A stretch of 64,000 bases of DNA, from contig JASDFA010000027.1 of the NCBI GenBank assembly GCA_035772735.1, positions 68,578,001-68,642,000 of the forward strand, in the 5' to 3' direction. A model generated the notes under the pieces. It saw only the letters and a program-made list of their open reading frames with translations, was not told the origin of the DNA and made no database searches. The position numbers and the translations under genes are program-made. Every line of letters starts with the position of its first letter. Within the stretch, counting starts at the first letter, position 1. Origin of the DNA: Datura wrightii (lineage: Eukaryota > Streptophyta > Magnoliopsida > Solanales > Solanaceae). Shown one piece after another: positions 46,430 to 58,840 of the stretch.

Positions 46430-46554
46430 TCAAACGCCTTGTATCCTCTTCCTCATAATTGTGGAGCACTTCACACCCATGAAAAAAGACTCTATTTAAT
46501 AATGCTTTCAGACACTCTAGAACACACCTAAACCTGATGTTCTAATACCAAGTT
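46430..46554 (-). other. Leader and primer binding site of element H
   Basis: GTTCTAATACCA at 46539-46550 is the complement of a decayed tRNA-iMet site (10 of 12). The CCTCTTCCTCATAATTGTGG segment matches leaders of B1, B2 and C. gag is missing: F begins at 46429. H may be the 5' end of element D, whose pol stands at 30525-31964, but that is inference. Confidence 0.8.
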
Positions 46555-48738
46555 TGTTATGACCCGAGCATAGACCCCAGAGGCGATACGGCTCATAGAA
46601 CCATGAACAGCTCCAAGCTAATCCATGGTACATTCATAATATAAGCATAAGAATACATTAAGCAAAAATAAATCATAAGAAAAGCATAAATAGAAGTTTG
46701 AGATATCATAAAGCGCAAATGGAGATAACAAGCCAACACCACTGAGCATTTATAGATCATAGTTTTAAAAGCCTCTAAAATATAGGATGAGCTACTGGGA
46801 CAAGCCCCCAACTAGCTCTGCTAAGTCTGTAACTGAAAAGACATAAAACAGCCATAAACCAAAAACTGACGTCCTTGGATAATAAGGACTCACTAAGAGC
46901 TGGGCTGAATCGGACTAAGAGTGAAGCTAGGGACGACGCTGAGACTAATCACTCGAATCTATGTCATGAGATGATATAGCATAAAAGTATGTGAGAAGTA
47001 CTTTGAATGTACTGATTATGTAGGATAATTAAAACCTAAAAAGGGACATTATGATAAAATCATGAACGTAATAGAGACATAAAGCATGAGATTTCCTTCG
47101 TAATCTGAACTATAATAAACCAAGGTTTTGAAAACAAAATCATAAAGCTTAACATGTTTAAAATCATAAGTAGAATTCATAAACTGATCAATGGGTCAAA
47201 ATAAACTATAGAACTCGATAATATAAGTCTTGAACATGAAGAAACATGAAATATGAGGAACAGTGGAGATTCTTATAACCAACATCATTTTGAATGAGTA
47301 TATGATGCCCAACTATCTCGCTCAAGTTGGCAGAGCCATTCAAGTACTTGCTAGGGAATACAACAATGAAGGCATAATATCACTCATGAGCCCATTTGGG
47401 TATAGGAAACACTCTTTTGAGAGGAACCCCATCATACCTACGGTGACATATAGTTTTGGGACCTAGGTGCACTGAAACCCAACCTAATCGATGCTAAACA
47501 CTACTTTCAAAACATGCATAGTGCTTATAATCATAATAATGAAACATACTTGGTTTTGCATGGGCTAGTTAGAAATCATGAAATTTATAAATTGTTCAAC
47601 ATACGTGAACTAGCCATGAAAACAATGCTGAAAATATAGCCATGTCACATAAGCTTGATATTAATGAGATTCATGCATAATTGAGTAAATCATCATCACT
47701 TGAAAATAGAGATTCAGGAAAGTTTTTCATGCAAATCATATAATTATAATCATAAAACATAAATAGAATCATGAGAGAATCAATTTTATAAGAGATCATG
47801 AATTTTTTCATCAAAAAGAGTCTAACCCTAGAAATTCATGAAAATCATCGTTGGAGACTTGAAGGAATTGAAATCATATAATTGAGCTACAGATTGGTCA
47901 TGAGGATGGAAGAAATCCCCCATTCATGATCCCACATACCTGGGCTTTGATGGATTCTTGCTTAGACTTGAGACCCAAGAGAGTTGAGAAGAAGAAAAAC
48001 CCTAATTGCTCGAGAGCCTTTAGAGGTTTGATCTTCCATCTATGGTGTTTTTGAGAGGAATGAGAAATTAGGATAAGTGAAAACCTCTAATAAACTCTTC
48101 AAGAAGACTCAAATGACCTAGTTTAGTAGTTAAAATCATAAAAAATTACTAGGATGCCCTTATGAAAATAAGCTGAAAACTGCCCTGTCAGCCTTCACGG
48201 GTCGTACCACGAGTTGCAGTGAAATACCATGGGTCATGGTATGTAATTCGTGGCTTCTAGGTGACTTGAAGGACTTCTGAATCTCTTACCATAGATGCTC
48301 ACTATGAGTCGTACCAAGGTACTATGAGTCGTACCATGACTCGTGGTGACTGGGCTTGTCCTTTGTCTGTCAAACATGATAGGTCTTCACTAAACTGCTC
48401 ATATCATTTTTCTCCGAACTCCGATTGATGCAAGATCATATGTAATGGAAAGAAGACTCAAATTCATTCAATTTAATATGATGGATCACCCATAAAAACT
48501 TTATAAAATAGGAGTTATCATTGTTTAGAGTTGACCCTTGTAAGAACCTATATGAAGACTCAATCAATAGGAAAGCTCTCAACTCAACTTTATGCTAAAG
48601 GTTTGTTATGACCTTAATTTTTATCCAATGTACTTCTCACACTTAAGAATTTATCTTAACACCTTGTTTCCACAAGTTCGGATCTATCCACATACCTAGA
48701 ATATTTTTAAACTTAGCCCGAAAGTCCGAGGTGTTACA
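46555..48738 (-). repeat. 5' LTR of element H
   Basis: This 2184-bp LTR starts on the minus strand at 48738 (TGTAACACCTCGG) and ends TCATAACA at 46555 beside the primer site. The U3 end (about 48190-48380) has ACGAGTCGTACC words. The frame at 47263-47466 is a chance frame in the LTR. Confidence 0.87.
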
Positions 48739-48938
48739 ATATCTCAACTCATGACTGAAACAATAATTTGTACCATTATACCACAGATCATATTTTGAAC
48801 TCCATCTCACAAGTCCTAGTACGATTCATACCACCTTATCATGAGTCGTACTGAGACTTTTACTAAGGAAAAGTTTTAGTTTTCTGCTAGTTCATACCCC
48901 AAATCTAGGGTCTTGTCTTAGGGGAATTTGGATTGTTA
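48739..48938 (-). repeat. U3 fragment of a further LTR (L)
   Basis: It contains TCATGAGTCGTACTGAG and ends GGATTGTTATA, which on the minus strand would be a decayed LTR start (TATAACAATCC). Its downstream part is absent, presumably displaced by the insertion of H. Too short to classify further. Confidence 0.55.
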
Positions 48939-50122
48939 TAAAGTCTCACCAATGCTAAAAGTAGATGATCCTACTGATGCATCTACTGCTGACCCTGAAA
49001 ACCTAATGAAATGGTATTAATATGCGTGAATGTATGATATGTAATATAGTTGAATGAAATAACAGGCTAAACTGAAATAGCTAGCTAAAAGAGTAACTAA
49101 ATTGAAACTAAATGCTCTAAATGATGCTATAAAGTATAAGTATTGTGTAAAACAATTATGCAACTAAAAATTATACATCAAAATAAGTTTTGAAAATACT
49201 TTATTTTAGTTGGTAGTTTCTCTTAACCGACATACACCATGAATGAGTGCATGATTACCAACCTCTGGCCCGGTTGAAAGAGCTATTCAAAGACTTACCA
49301 GCGCAGAGGATGAAACCAAACTGTAGATTCATACTAAGCCCTTACCAGTGCTTTCTAAGAAGTCTCCTAAACCAACGACATGATCCTAACTTATATTGGC
49401 TATCTATTTTTGGGGTTTTGGGCCATCTAAACTCTTCACCTATATTTCAAAACATGCCTTTATTTTCTTTATGGAAATTATGTGTTGAAACTAAAGCTGA
49501 CTGAGTGAAACTCTTTTCTAAAAATCTCTCTGAAATGTGAAGCTACTAAAGTAATGAAAATAATGCATATGGCTAATATTACGAAGCTTTCAAAAATAAC
49601 ACTTTTTATTTTAAAAAAATAACGTTTCATGGGGTAGAATGACATGAATCATAACTCAACAATCATGAGAGATAGAGATAACAACATATGTAATAAGGAA
49701 ACAATAATGTATAATTCAAATTATAGGGAAAAGGCCAAATTCAATGAATTGTGCAACAACCCTAGCTCTTAAACTCCTCTAAAACTAAACTCATCATGTA
49801 GGACATGAGTAAGAATAAAGTTCCTCACTATGAATAGTCTTAAATACCTCAAACACTCCAATCTTCAATGGAGAATCTAAAAAACTTACTCGAAGACCTT
49901 ATGAATTGATTCCTTCAATGATTCCTAGGGTTTTCCATCAAGAAACACATTACAACCCATATGTTAGGGTTAGGAATTGTTAATGGAACCATAGGAATGA
50001 AGGAGAAGATTTAGCTAGCCTTAGAAGAATGATTCACGCTGCCTAGGGTTGAGAGAAACTGTCTGGATTTTGAAAAAAATAAAATAAACGACTAGGAGTT
50101 GATTTATAATCGCTGAAATAGA
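48939..50122 (-). repeat. LTR I, left part
   Basis: Chromovirus LTR sequence, with CTCACCAATGCT near 48946 and CTTAACCGACATACACCATGA near 49220, parallel to the same places in B1, G and H. It is cut at the left by fragment L and at the right by the CACTA transposon, beyond which it resumes at 54825. No gene is seen; the frame at 49247 is chance. Confidence 0.7.
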
Positions 50123-50150
50123 CACTACAAGAGAAAAGGTCTTTAGCGAA
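50123..50150 (+). repeat. Left terminal inverted repeat of CACTA
   Basis: CACTACAAGA is identical to the inverted right end for the first ten bases. Then CTTTAGCGA follows, the first of the subterminal repeats. Confidence 0.9.
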
Positions 50151-51889
50151 AGGAAATTTTGTCGCTAAAAGTCCAAATCCAGTCGTTATTGGTCTTATAC
50201 GACGGAAAAAAAAATGGTCGTCACCCATCATTAGTAACTCCGACGTTAAAAGTTATCGACCGGACTAAAAATTCGGACATTAAAAAATCTTCAGCGACAA
50301 AAGAATATTTGAACGTTATAACTCCCTTTAGTAACCAAACTTTCCTTTCACTGATTGTCACTTCCGACATTAAAAGCCTTTAAATATTACAACGAATTCA
50401 GTCGTTAAAAGTGACTTTTGTATCTGTTAACTTTTAATGATACATAAAAATTAAACAATAATATTTCTCTCATATTTATTCACATAAATACATATGAAAA
50501 GTAATCAGTATTCATATAAACTTTCATGTGAATTACAATGAACTAGATTTTAGCATTTCATATTGTATGAAATTATTGACTTCTGTCAAATCCTAACAAG
50601 AAAATAAAAATAGAATTATATCAATATATACAAATGAGAAGTTTTTAAACAACTCTACTAAAATAGAAAATAGGTCTCTTGTGCTTCCGCAATTCAACTT
50701 GATCTTTTAACACTTTCACATGCTTAAAGTTGCTCCACCATTTAGTCCCGAGCAAATTTTTCAACCTAAAATTCAAGATCTGTTAAAATAATAATGTTAA
50801 AAATTTTATTAATAAGAAAAACAATTCTAGAAATGAATTTTCTACATAAGTACACAATCACTATTCTTGAATAATATTAATTACACTGTATGTGATTTCA
50901 GTATATAGTTTACGAACATAAACTATGACAACCAATAGTTATGCTACAATTGAGAACTAGTTAGATTAAATTATATAAATCTTCAATATTCATTCCACTC
51001 TATTTGAACGTGTTTTATTCCAATTCTAAAATAATTATATACGGACATATATACTAAAACAATCAAAGAACATATGGTCTTTCCAAAAAACAAAAATCTG
51101 GCTGAAGGAGGAAAATTTAAAATTCACAAAAATTACCATTTGATATGGAGCTCGTTGATAAAAAAATAACTATTATTGCACCAAAATCAGCTTTTCTTGC
51201 AAACTATTCCTGCACCAAAAAATTTCACAATTTAAGGTCATCAAAAAAGAATCAACACTGCTACTAAATGATAGTTTTATAGCTTTTTCAGAAGGCGTAG
51301 CCAAAGAAATGTGAAAACTAGTTGAATAAATATGATAGGACACAACTTCAGCCAAAAAAATTTATATGTTGGGTTATGTAATCTAAAATACATGAGAAAA
51401 AAGAACATCAACAGCCTTTTGGATTCTCCATTATGGACTCGAAGATGACCTATTAAGTCCTGTAATATTCAAACAAAGCATCGAACTGTTTAATTTAATA
51501 TGATTTTATGTCAACAGATCAAGGGTAAGTATTTGAAAAATAAAAAGTTGCCAACAAATTAGCAGCAACAGACAGATTGGTCCATTTTCCACCTGAACCA
51601 CTTTAATTAGTAACCATGTTAAAAATTGCAGTAGGAACTTCAAATTGTCAAAAATGTAATTATTCTACTTGGCATTTCTCTGTTCTTGTTCTTCTTTTAT
51701 GGTAATTTTTGTGAAAATAGTATAATCAAATTAAAACATGAGAACATAATGTTAAACACAAAATGCAACATCTAAAACTAGAAGTGTTCTTGTAATTTTT
51801 CAGATTTCTACAATAGTTTAAAATTCATCCTATTTAATCATACGATTTGCCATTTTAAAATAAAAATAAAAAAAGGAGACTAATTAAAG

Positions 51890-52145
51890 CTTCAGTACTT
51901 TGAATAATCTAGCAACAATACTTTAAGAGTACTAGATTTCATTTCCTAGCAAAGTTGCATATGAAGTGAATTTATACATGCTGCAATACTCTTAAGTATT
52001 AGATTTCATTTCATAGAAAAGTTACAGATGAAGTGAATCTATATATGATGCAATACCTTTAATTCATTAGCTTTAGTACTTTGAATAATCTAGCAAAAAT
52101 ATTTTAAATTATTAGATTTTATTTCCTAGCTAAGTTGCATATTAG
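51890..52145. repeat. Degenerate internal repeats in the CACTA element
   Basis: The motif TAGATTTCATTTCCTAGCAA and neighbouring CTTTGAATAATCTAGCAA/AAGTTGCATATGAAGTGAA words occur about three times with drift. It looks like old tandem duplication of an about 90-bp unit. No coding sense is seen. Confidence 0.65.
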
Positions 52146-53406
52146 CTTCCTTTGGATTATTTGATACAAGTCTAATAAGTCCAAAAGTAATTCTTGGGGT
52201 TCTTCATTTCTTTTTTTCTCTTTTTTCTTTTCTGCTACTGCTTTTTCAGCTAAAAACAACTCTTGGTTTCAATCCTTTTGAGGTACAATTTGTCTTTTCT
52301 TCTTTAATAAGAGCTTAGAATCCTTTAACTTGTATTATTATATCCTTTATATTAAAAGTGAGTCTACAGTATATGTTGAGGCCACACAATACATACTAAG
52401 AAACGTATTTCTAATTTCATAACAATAAGGAAATTGACTCACAAAGTTATGGAGGAAACTTATAGTATAATGAATCATCAGAATCTAAAAAATTATAGCT
52501 ACCAAATCGAGGGAGACTAGAGACCGAAGCACAACATGATTAAAAATCACAGGTCCATTAAGGTAAGTTTTTGTAACAATACCAAATATGAATGAACAGA
52601 AATAAGTCACAAACTTAGCCGAGGATAATATTTAATCTTTCAATCTAAATAGTTATCATAATTTTCATCATAAAATAGAAAATACACTATCATTAGAAAT
52701 TCAGCTTACCACATGAGGATTAGTTAGCTCTAAATAGAATATAACCTCAACTTAAGAATTATAACAACCAAAGCATCCTGCTAAATCAGTAGAACAGTTG
52801 GAAATATGTATTTCCCCCGACATTCAGTGCATAACATTAAGGAGAAAAATCAATCTCTAAGGACAATAAGATGCAAGCAATTACTTTCAATCTCATAGCT
52901 AGGACAAATGCAGTAAACTACAACAGTACCTTCCTCACAAGCCTTGGAAAATTATGTATTTATAGTATGAATCCTACCTTATCCACCATCTTCAATCACT
53001 AAAGATGATGGACCTCTGTTCTTAAACCTGCTTTTTAGAATTAAATTCAACTGGTCTCATCATCCTGTAATAGATTGCCAGTGGCAATCATCTTTTACAA
53101 ATTCTTTAAGAAATGTATTGTAACAACTACACCATGTTCTTCCGTTACTTATATAGTAAATCATAAAATCAATCTTCCAATCAATATTTCTTCAAATTAC
53201 TAAAGAAAGAATAACAATGATGCTGGAGTAAAAAAAATCTAAATCATGAAATACTAAAATAATAACGAACCAAAATTTTACATAAAACATAGGTAATAAC
53301 ACTAAACTCAACCACATAAGTTACTGTTGGGAAAAGAGAGTAATACAAAAAATTAAGTACAAAAGAAATTCAACATTAGTGTCTTTACTTCTCTGTTTTC
53401 TTATTT

Positions 53407-53622
53407 TTATGTTGCCTTATCATCATCTGTTTTAATTTGGCAACTTGTGATTGGGTCTTCAAATTTTTCTTTGGCTTTAAGATGTTCCAGATGGCCATCT
53501 TCGAATTCATCTTCTTTTTGAAGCTTGCGCTTAATAGACGATGCTTCAGGTGTTGCTTGGTGTGTTTTACCAAAATTATACATTCCAAGTAAATAACATA
53601 GAAGAGAAAAATCAACCTCCAA
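53407..53622 (-). CDS. Uncharacterised 71-residue ORF inside the CACTA element
   Basis: A minus-strand frame begins MEVDFSLLCYLLGMYNFGK. It goes on with IKRKLQKEDEFEDG and AKEKFEDPITSC, a charged Lys/Glu/Asp-rich segment. A second frame overlaps it (53385-53615). I do not recognise it as part of any CACTA transposase. It may be an exon of a longer broken transposon gene, a captured host exon, or chance. No splice structure can be defended from sequence alone. Confidence 0.3.
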   Translation of the reverse strand: MEVDFSLLCYLLGMYNFGKTHQATPEASSIKRKLQKEDEFEDGHLEHLKAKEKFEDPITSCQIKTDDDKAT

Positions 53623-54500
53623 ATATTAATCTACAATAGTGTATAATACTTTTTTCAGAACAATATAAATTATGAAGTAGAATAAGAAGAATGCCACGCC
53701 AGATAAAGAAATAAGAAGAATTCTAATTGAAATGATAAAACCTAGAGCTTTACAAAGAGAAATTTTTGTTGCTATGTCGCTCGTGAAAGCACAGAGTTCT
53801 CATCTCGACAGGTGTTTCTTTTAAATTATTTATCCAATCAAACTCTTCATTTTAGAGTATTAAATTTAACAAAATAAAAGAAAACATAAAAAGAGATCAA
53901 ACAAGTTAGATATTCTTACCTATTTAGCATATGATAATTTTCATATGAAACTTTCAAATCAAAAATAACTTAAATTTATCATCTAGGGGATAAAAACATA
54001 ACGTGTTTTATTATTTTTTAACTAACCCATATTTGTTTATAAATAAATAAATAGCATCTAAACCGATATTATTAATAATCAAACAACTATTGCTGATTAT
54101 TAGATGCTAGAAAATGTAATTTGAGAAGAAATAAATTTAATCATCACAAACTTATAACGTTAGAAATACTATAGAAATAACATTAATACAATATGAATAT
54201 GCAAAGATAATTGTACAATTGGATCCAAGCAACCAAATTTTCAGCTATATACATGTGGAAATTCAAAATTCTGTACACATATTGGATTAATTACAACCAC
54301 ACCAGCAGATGACATTTTCCTCTACCGTTATTTTTCAAACCCTAAGTTCACTAAATAAACCTAGAAAATATTTCGAAAAAATAGTTCAAAAACTTTTTGA
54401 ACCTTACCTTGGAGAGAAGGAGAACGAATCATTAAGCGTTAAGACTAACTAACCAGAGAAGGAAAAGTCCAATTCGATGGATTTTGTGTTTGTATCTTAA

Positions 54501-54560
54501 GAGGTTTTTGTTTTTCTTTTGAGGGACAAAGAGGTTTTTGTTTTTCTTTTGAGGGACAAA
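54501..54560. repeat. 30-bp perfect tandem duplication in the CACTA element
   Basis: Units 54501-54530 and 54531-54560 are identical, each starting GAGGTTTTTG and ending GAGGGACAAA. Identity suggests a recent slippage or repair event. Confidence 0.95.
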
Positions 54561-54806
54561 GGGGTTGTTTACTTGTGTTAGTGGGTATAGGACTTAGGAG
54601 GGTTTGGGGAATGGGTATGGGGTTGGAATACCGACTCCTTAATAGTTTTAATAATCATATATTATCATTTTTAACGATCAAATATTATACTTTCGCTATT
54701 GTTGAACTTAGAATTGACTTTTAGCGACCGAAAAAAATTTCGGTCACAACAAATATACTCTTAACGACTGGATTTGTCTCCCTTTGTTAAGAAATGGTTG
54801 CTAAAA

Positions 54807-54824
54807 GTCATATTTCTTGTAGTG
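54807..54824 (-). repeat. Right terminal inverted repeat of CACTA
   Basis: On the minus strand it reads CACTACAAGAAATATGAC, then TTTTAGCAACC, a subterminal repeat. Confidence 0.9.
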
Positions 54825-55505
54825 AGAAGTCCATGGCTAGGGAGGACAGTAAGTCCTTTTAGAAAACAGGCCATCAACTGGATCGCCCAAATTTTGGTGG
54901 GAAACTGTGGGACTTTGGTGGCTAGATTGATGAGTCGTCCATCTGAACAATGAACTGTTAACTGATCTATCCTTTTCTAGGGATGAAGACAGAGAAACAT
55001 CGACGACCAAGTCAACGGGCCATCCTTTTGGACAACAAACTATTGACTAGACCGTCCTTTTCTATAAGGTTTCGACCAAACTCTCTAAACTTTTCCTATA
55101 GGTGAGAGGACGGGCCGTCAACTAGGATGATCATGCTTAGACTCGTTCATGCAAATCTTTTTGTGAAGTGTCATCTTTCTGAAGATTTTTCACGGTTGAC
55201 GGGATGAACTGTCAGCTGAGACGACGGTCTGTGGACTCGTTCATGGAAATATCTGAGAAGGGTAGCAAGATCTCTGAAGTTATTCCATAGCTATCTGGAA
55301 GGGCCATTCTTCTGAATGACGGTCCGTCGACTAAGCTATGAAAAATTTTCTATAATGCGGCCACCTTTTTGGACTTATTCCATGATGGACAAGCCGGTTC
55401 ATATTTTGACTAAATGGACCGCGGGATCGATCATAAATTCCCAAAAAGACCTGTAACATCATTACAAGCTGTCGAAAATGCCAATTCAAAAACCAAGATA
55501 TTACA
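54825..55505 (-). repeat. LTR I, right part (U3 end)
   Basis: It continues LTR I after the CACTA element; the first three bases are the AGA duplication. It is filled with GGCCATCAACTG/GACGGTCCGTCGAC-type words, a variant of the CGAGTCGT array in other LTRs. The minus-strand LTR start is at about 55505 (TGTAATATCTTGG). LTR I therefore reads 48939-50122 plus this part. Confidence 0.7.
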
Positions 55506-55888
55506 GGTAGAAAAACAGAACACGTGATTTGGATTCTCTTTTCTTTTTCAATTTTTCAAATTCTAATGGCAACCAAAATGTTCAAAATCAGTCAAAGTCT
55601 GCACTCAAAGATATTTATCAATGAATCTAATTAAAGAATGAAATATTGTAAAATCTAATTAAAATATATGTATCTAAGATATGGGTGTATCACTGTATCG
55701 TATGTATGGGTTATATCATTGTATCGTAAGTATGGGGTGTATCATTGTATCTAGTTTTCTATTTGTCTAGGTTGACATAACATATCATATCAATGAATCT
55801 AACTCTAAAATTTTGTGTGTATCACTATTTCTAGCTTTTTGTTTGTCCATTGTACCACTAAATAAAGAATTAAAACTTGTATTATTAT
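55506..55888. other. AT-rich spacer between LTR I and element J, not assigned
   Basis: This is the only stretch of more than 300 bases that I cannot match to a transposon in the window. It holds no convincing open frame. It carries three imperfect 25-bp repeats and two copies of ATCAATGAATCTAA (55618 and 55789). It may be a scrap of older host DNA. Confidence 0.5.
55680..55754. repeat. Three imperfect 25-bp tandem repeats
   Basis: Units at 55680-55704, 55705-55730 and 55731-55754 share TATGGG..TATCAYTGTATC. A fourth partial copy (GTGTGTATCACTATTTCTAG) lies near 55818. Confidence 0.85.
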
Positions 55889-57966
55889 TGTCATGACCTG
55901 AACATAGGCCCGGATCGAGACACAGGACAAGAAACCCCGAGGGACTCCAAGTCGACCCATGGCATGAACATCCAACTAACTCAATCAATAAATTCAGAAG
56001 ATTCAATATACATAATATAGCGGAAATCTAAACATGGCATAAGATTTGAAATACATCACATGCTCTTAAAGCTGAATGTAAATTATGTCCGAGAAAGCCT
56101 CTATCGCTGATGAGTTCATGGGACAAGACTCTAACTAACTCTCTAAAATTGAAACTGAAATACACCAACATATCTGAATAAAAGAGAGGCCCTCAACAAA
56201 TGAGGACTCAACATCAGAGACTGATGTTATTTCGAAAGCTGACTAGGGTGGAGGCTGAATCTGAGTACTGAAGCCTGTATCATGAAACGACACAACATAG
56301 AGTATGCGGTCAGTACGTGGAATGTACCGAGTATGCAAGGTAAGTAAAATGGACATTTAAAAATACATAAAAGTTCATAAGAGTAGGACAACATGAGTAT
56401 AACATAAATATCATAATGACACATAAGACTCAAGGTTTTCAAAACATTCGTAATTCATTCATAATTATGCTCACGAGAGAAAAGCATTATTAAACATCAC
56501 TTGAGACAAAGTATATTATCATATTCATACATAAATCATGAGGAACCTGTAAACCCCTAGTGGGGGGAGGGGTGTTCATACCTTGCCAAGGGTAGAACCA
56601 TGAAAGACGTGATATCACTAATGAAAGGCCCATTTGGGGCAAAGGGGATAGTCTCAAGGGAGGTCCCATCATGACCTACGATGGCACGTAGTTATGAGAT
56701 TCGAGGAAAAACTTGAGCCCCGAACCTACTCAGTGTTAAATACTACTCCCAAAATATATATAGTGCTTATAGGATAATATACATGAAATTCATGGACTAG
56801 TTAAATCATGATAATCATAAGCATGCTTGAAAATAAGTGAACTAACCATGAAATAAGGCTCGTGAGTCGGCCATAATCATAAATTCATAAATCATGAGAT
56901 TCATACATGCTTGTAAATTATTTGTACTTGATAGACATAAATCATGATGAGCATTTAAGAGAAATCATATCATAAATCATAGTGGGCTAAAGAGGATCAA
57001 GATCATAATGAAATCATAACTTGATTTTTCATAAAAACATGCATAATTGAGAATAATTTGATTTAAATCCGAATATATAAACTTATATTCAAAATAGTTA
57101 TAAAATCTTCCCATAGATTAAAAACATGATTTAATACATGAAAGACATTGACCCATAGATAGATCATAGAGAAATTCACAAGAATTAGATTAAACCCCAT
57201 AGATCATGGAACTTGAATTATAGAAGTAAAATCTCATGGGATTGATAGAAGTTTGGGCATGAGAGTGGGAGGAACTCTCATTCATAGCCTCACATACTTG
57301 GGTAGATTTATTTTTCCCTCTTCCTCGAACATCCAAAAGAAACTAAAGAAGAATTGACGGATTTAAGCTTTGATCACCTCTAAAAGCCTCCTACTCTTGC
57401 ATGCATTGAATGGTAAGACTTAGGATAGGTTTTACTCTTTAAAAACCCACTTAACTTAGCTCTAAACGACGTACTTTAGGACTTAGGACCATAGGAATTA
57501 TGGAAAAGCCCTTAATAAATTCACAGAAAATAACTGACTGCCAGTCCCAATGAGGAACTGGACGAGTCGTCACCTAGGACCACCACTCCTGGACTTCAGT
57601 CGTCGAGTGCATTGACCATATTTCCTCAAAGGGTCCCCATGAGGGACCAAATGAATCGTGGTTGGTCAAACGACTCGTGGTCACCTCTCATGGTCTCCAC
57701 TGTCCAAAAACCATTATCCCTTGACCAATCTTGACCACGGCTGACTCAATGAGTCGTGGGGTCTGACCACGACTCATGGCCACGCCCGTGGTGATTTCCA
57801 ATAAAACTTTCCAAAACCTAAGACTAGGACCTCACCACGAGTCATCTATCAACTCGTGGTCAACTCCATGGATCTAGTGACGACCCATTCTGTGACCTAG
57901 TGCAGATTTTTTAATTTTCTCCATTTCTACTCCCGAGTTTGATATTAGGGCTTTTGGGGCATTACA
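55889..57966 (-). repeat. 3' LTR of element J
   Basis: This 2078-bp LTR starts on the minus strand at 57966 (TGTAATGCCCC) and ends TCATGACA at 55889. It adjoins J's polypurine tract on the right and the spacer on the left (ATTAT at 55884-55888 is the candidate target duplication). It aligns closely with 62683-64000. Its U3 end (57540-57900) holds the CGACTCGTGG array. Confidence 0.92.
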
Positions 57967-58213
57967 ATATCTCTCCCTTAAGAATATTCATCCTCAAATA
58001 TGGAAAAACATACAGAAAAGTAGAGAAATGCAATCATCATATTCAAATACTGATCATTTAAGATGAAAACTGATGGAATGACTACCTCCGAACTGAACTA
58101 CATGGCTGAACTGAATTCACGAACCATACATACATACTTTGACATAGAGGAAACTTGGGCACATGAACTGAACATGAAAACTAAATGGAGTACTAGGGGT
58201 AAAAACTGATTCC
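57967..58213 (-). other. 3' noncoding end and polypurine tract of J
   Basis: On the minus strand it ends CTTAAGGGAGAGATAT before the LTR. It parallels 13304-13550 in B1 almost base for base over long runs. Confidence 0.8.
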
Positions 58214-58840
58214 TCAAACTGAAACTGAGCCGGAAGGGAATAGGTGTGGGTATCTAGCCAGCATATCCGCCTCAGCTTCCCACGTAGCTCCCCCTAAACA
58301 TGGTGATTCCTCCTTAACACCTTGCTTGAAGCTACCTCCATGTTCCTTAGCCTCTAAACCTGACGATCCAATATCTCCACAAAAATCTCCTCGTAGCTAA
58401 GGCTGTCTCTCACACTCACACTCTCCACCGGAACCACCAAAGATGGATCACCCAAACACTTCTTCAAGAGTGACACATGAAAAATAGGATGAAAAAGCTA
58501 ATTCTGAGGGCAACTCCAAGTCATATGCCACCTTGCCAACCCGCTTCACAATCCAGTAAGGTCCAACATAAAGAGGGTTGAGTTTTCCTTTCTTTCCAAA
58601 CCTCATCACTCCCTTCATGGGAGACACCTTAATAAACACCCAATCATCCACTTCAAACTCTAGTTCTCTCCTTCTCACATCGGCATAGTACTTTTGGCAA
58701 CTTGAGTTGTTTTCTACCTATCCCGTATAAGCTGAACCTTCTCCATAGCCTCATGGACTGAATCTGGTCCAATCATCGCAGTTTCACCAACCTCAACTAG
58801 ACAATAGACGATCTACATCTCCGCCCATACAGAGCCTCAA
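58214..58840 (-). pseudogene. pol: Chromodomain and integrase tail of J
   Basis: The minus-strand frame at 58448-58678 reads DDWVFIKVSPMKGVMRFGKK and VGPYWIVKRVGKVAYDLEL, the integrase C-terminal domain. The chromodomain follows with its end at TGA (complement of 58214-58216). A frameshift just after the tail (near 58490) separates the two. Same layout as B1. Confidence 0.88.

Larger units (their letters stand above)
50123..54824. mobile_element. CACTA DNA transposon, probably non-autonomous
   Basis: The left end is CACTACAAGAGAAAAGG and the right end TTTCTTGTAGTG, that is, inverted CACTACAAGAAA termini. The 3-bp duplication AGA flanks it at 50120-50122 and 54825-54827, as expected of the CACTA (En/Spm) superfamily. 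Both ends carry subterminal repeats of the type GTCGCTAAAAG/TTTAGCGAC (50155-50410 and 54680-54810), probably transposase binding sites. In 4702 bp I find no transposase domain, only short frames, so it would need an enzyme supplied elsewhere. The interior is very AT-rich. Confidence 0.93.

Noticed and set aside
47263..47466. 67-residue plus-strand frame in LTR H
   Set aside because: The same region in related LTRs has stops; no motif is seen.
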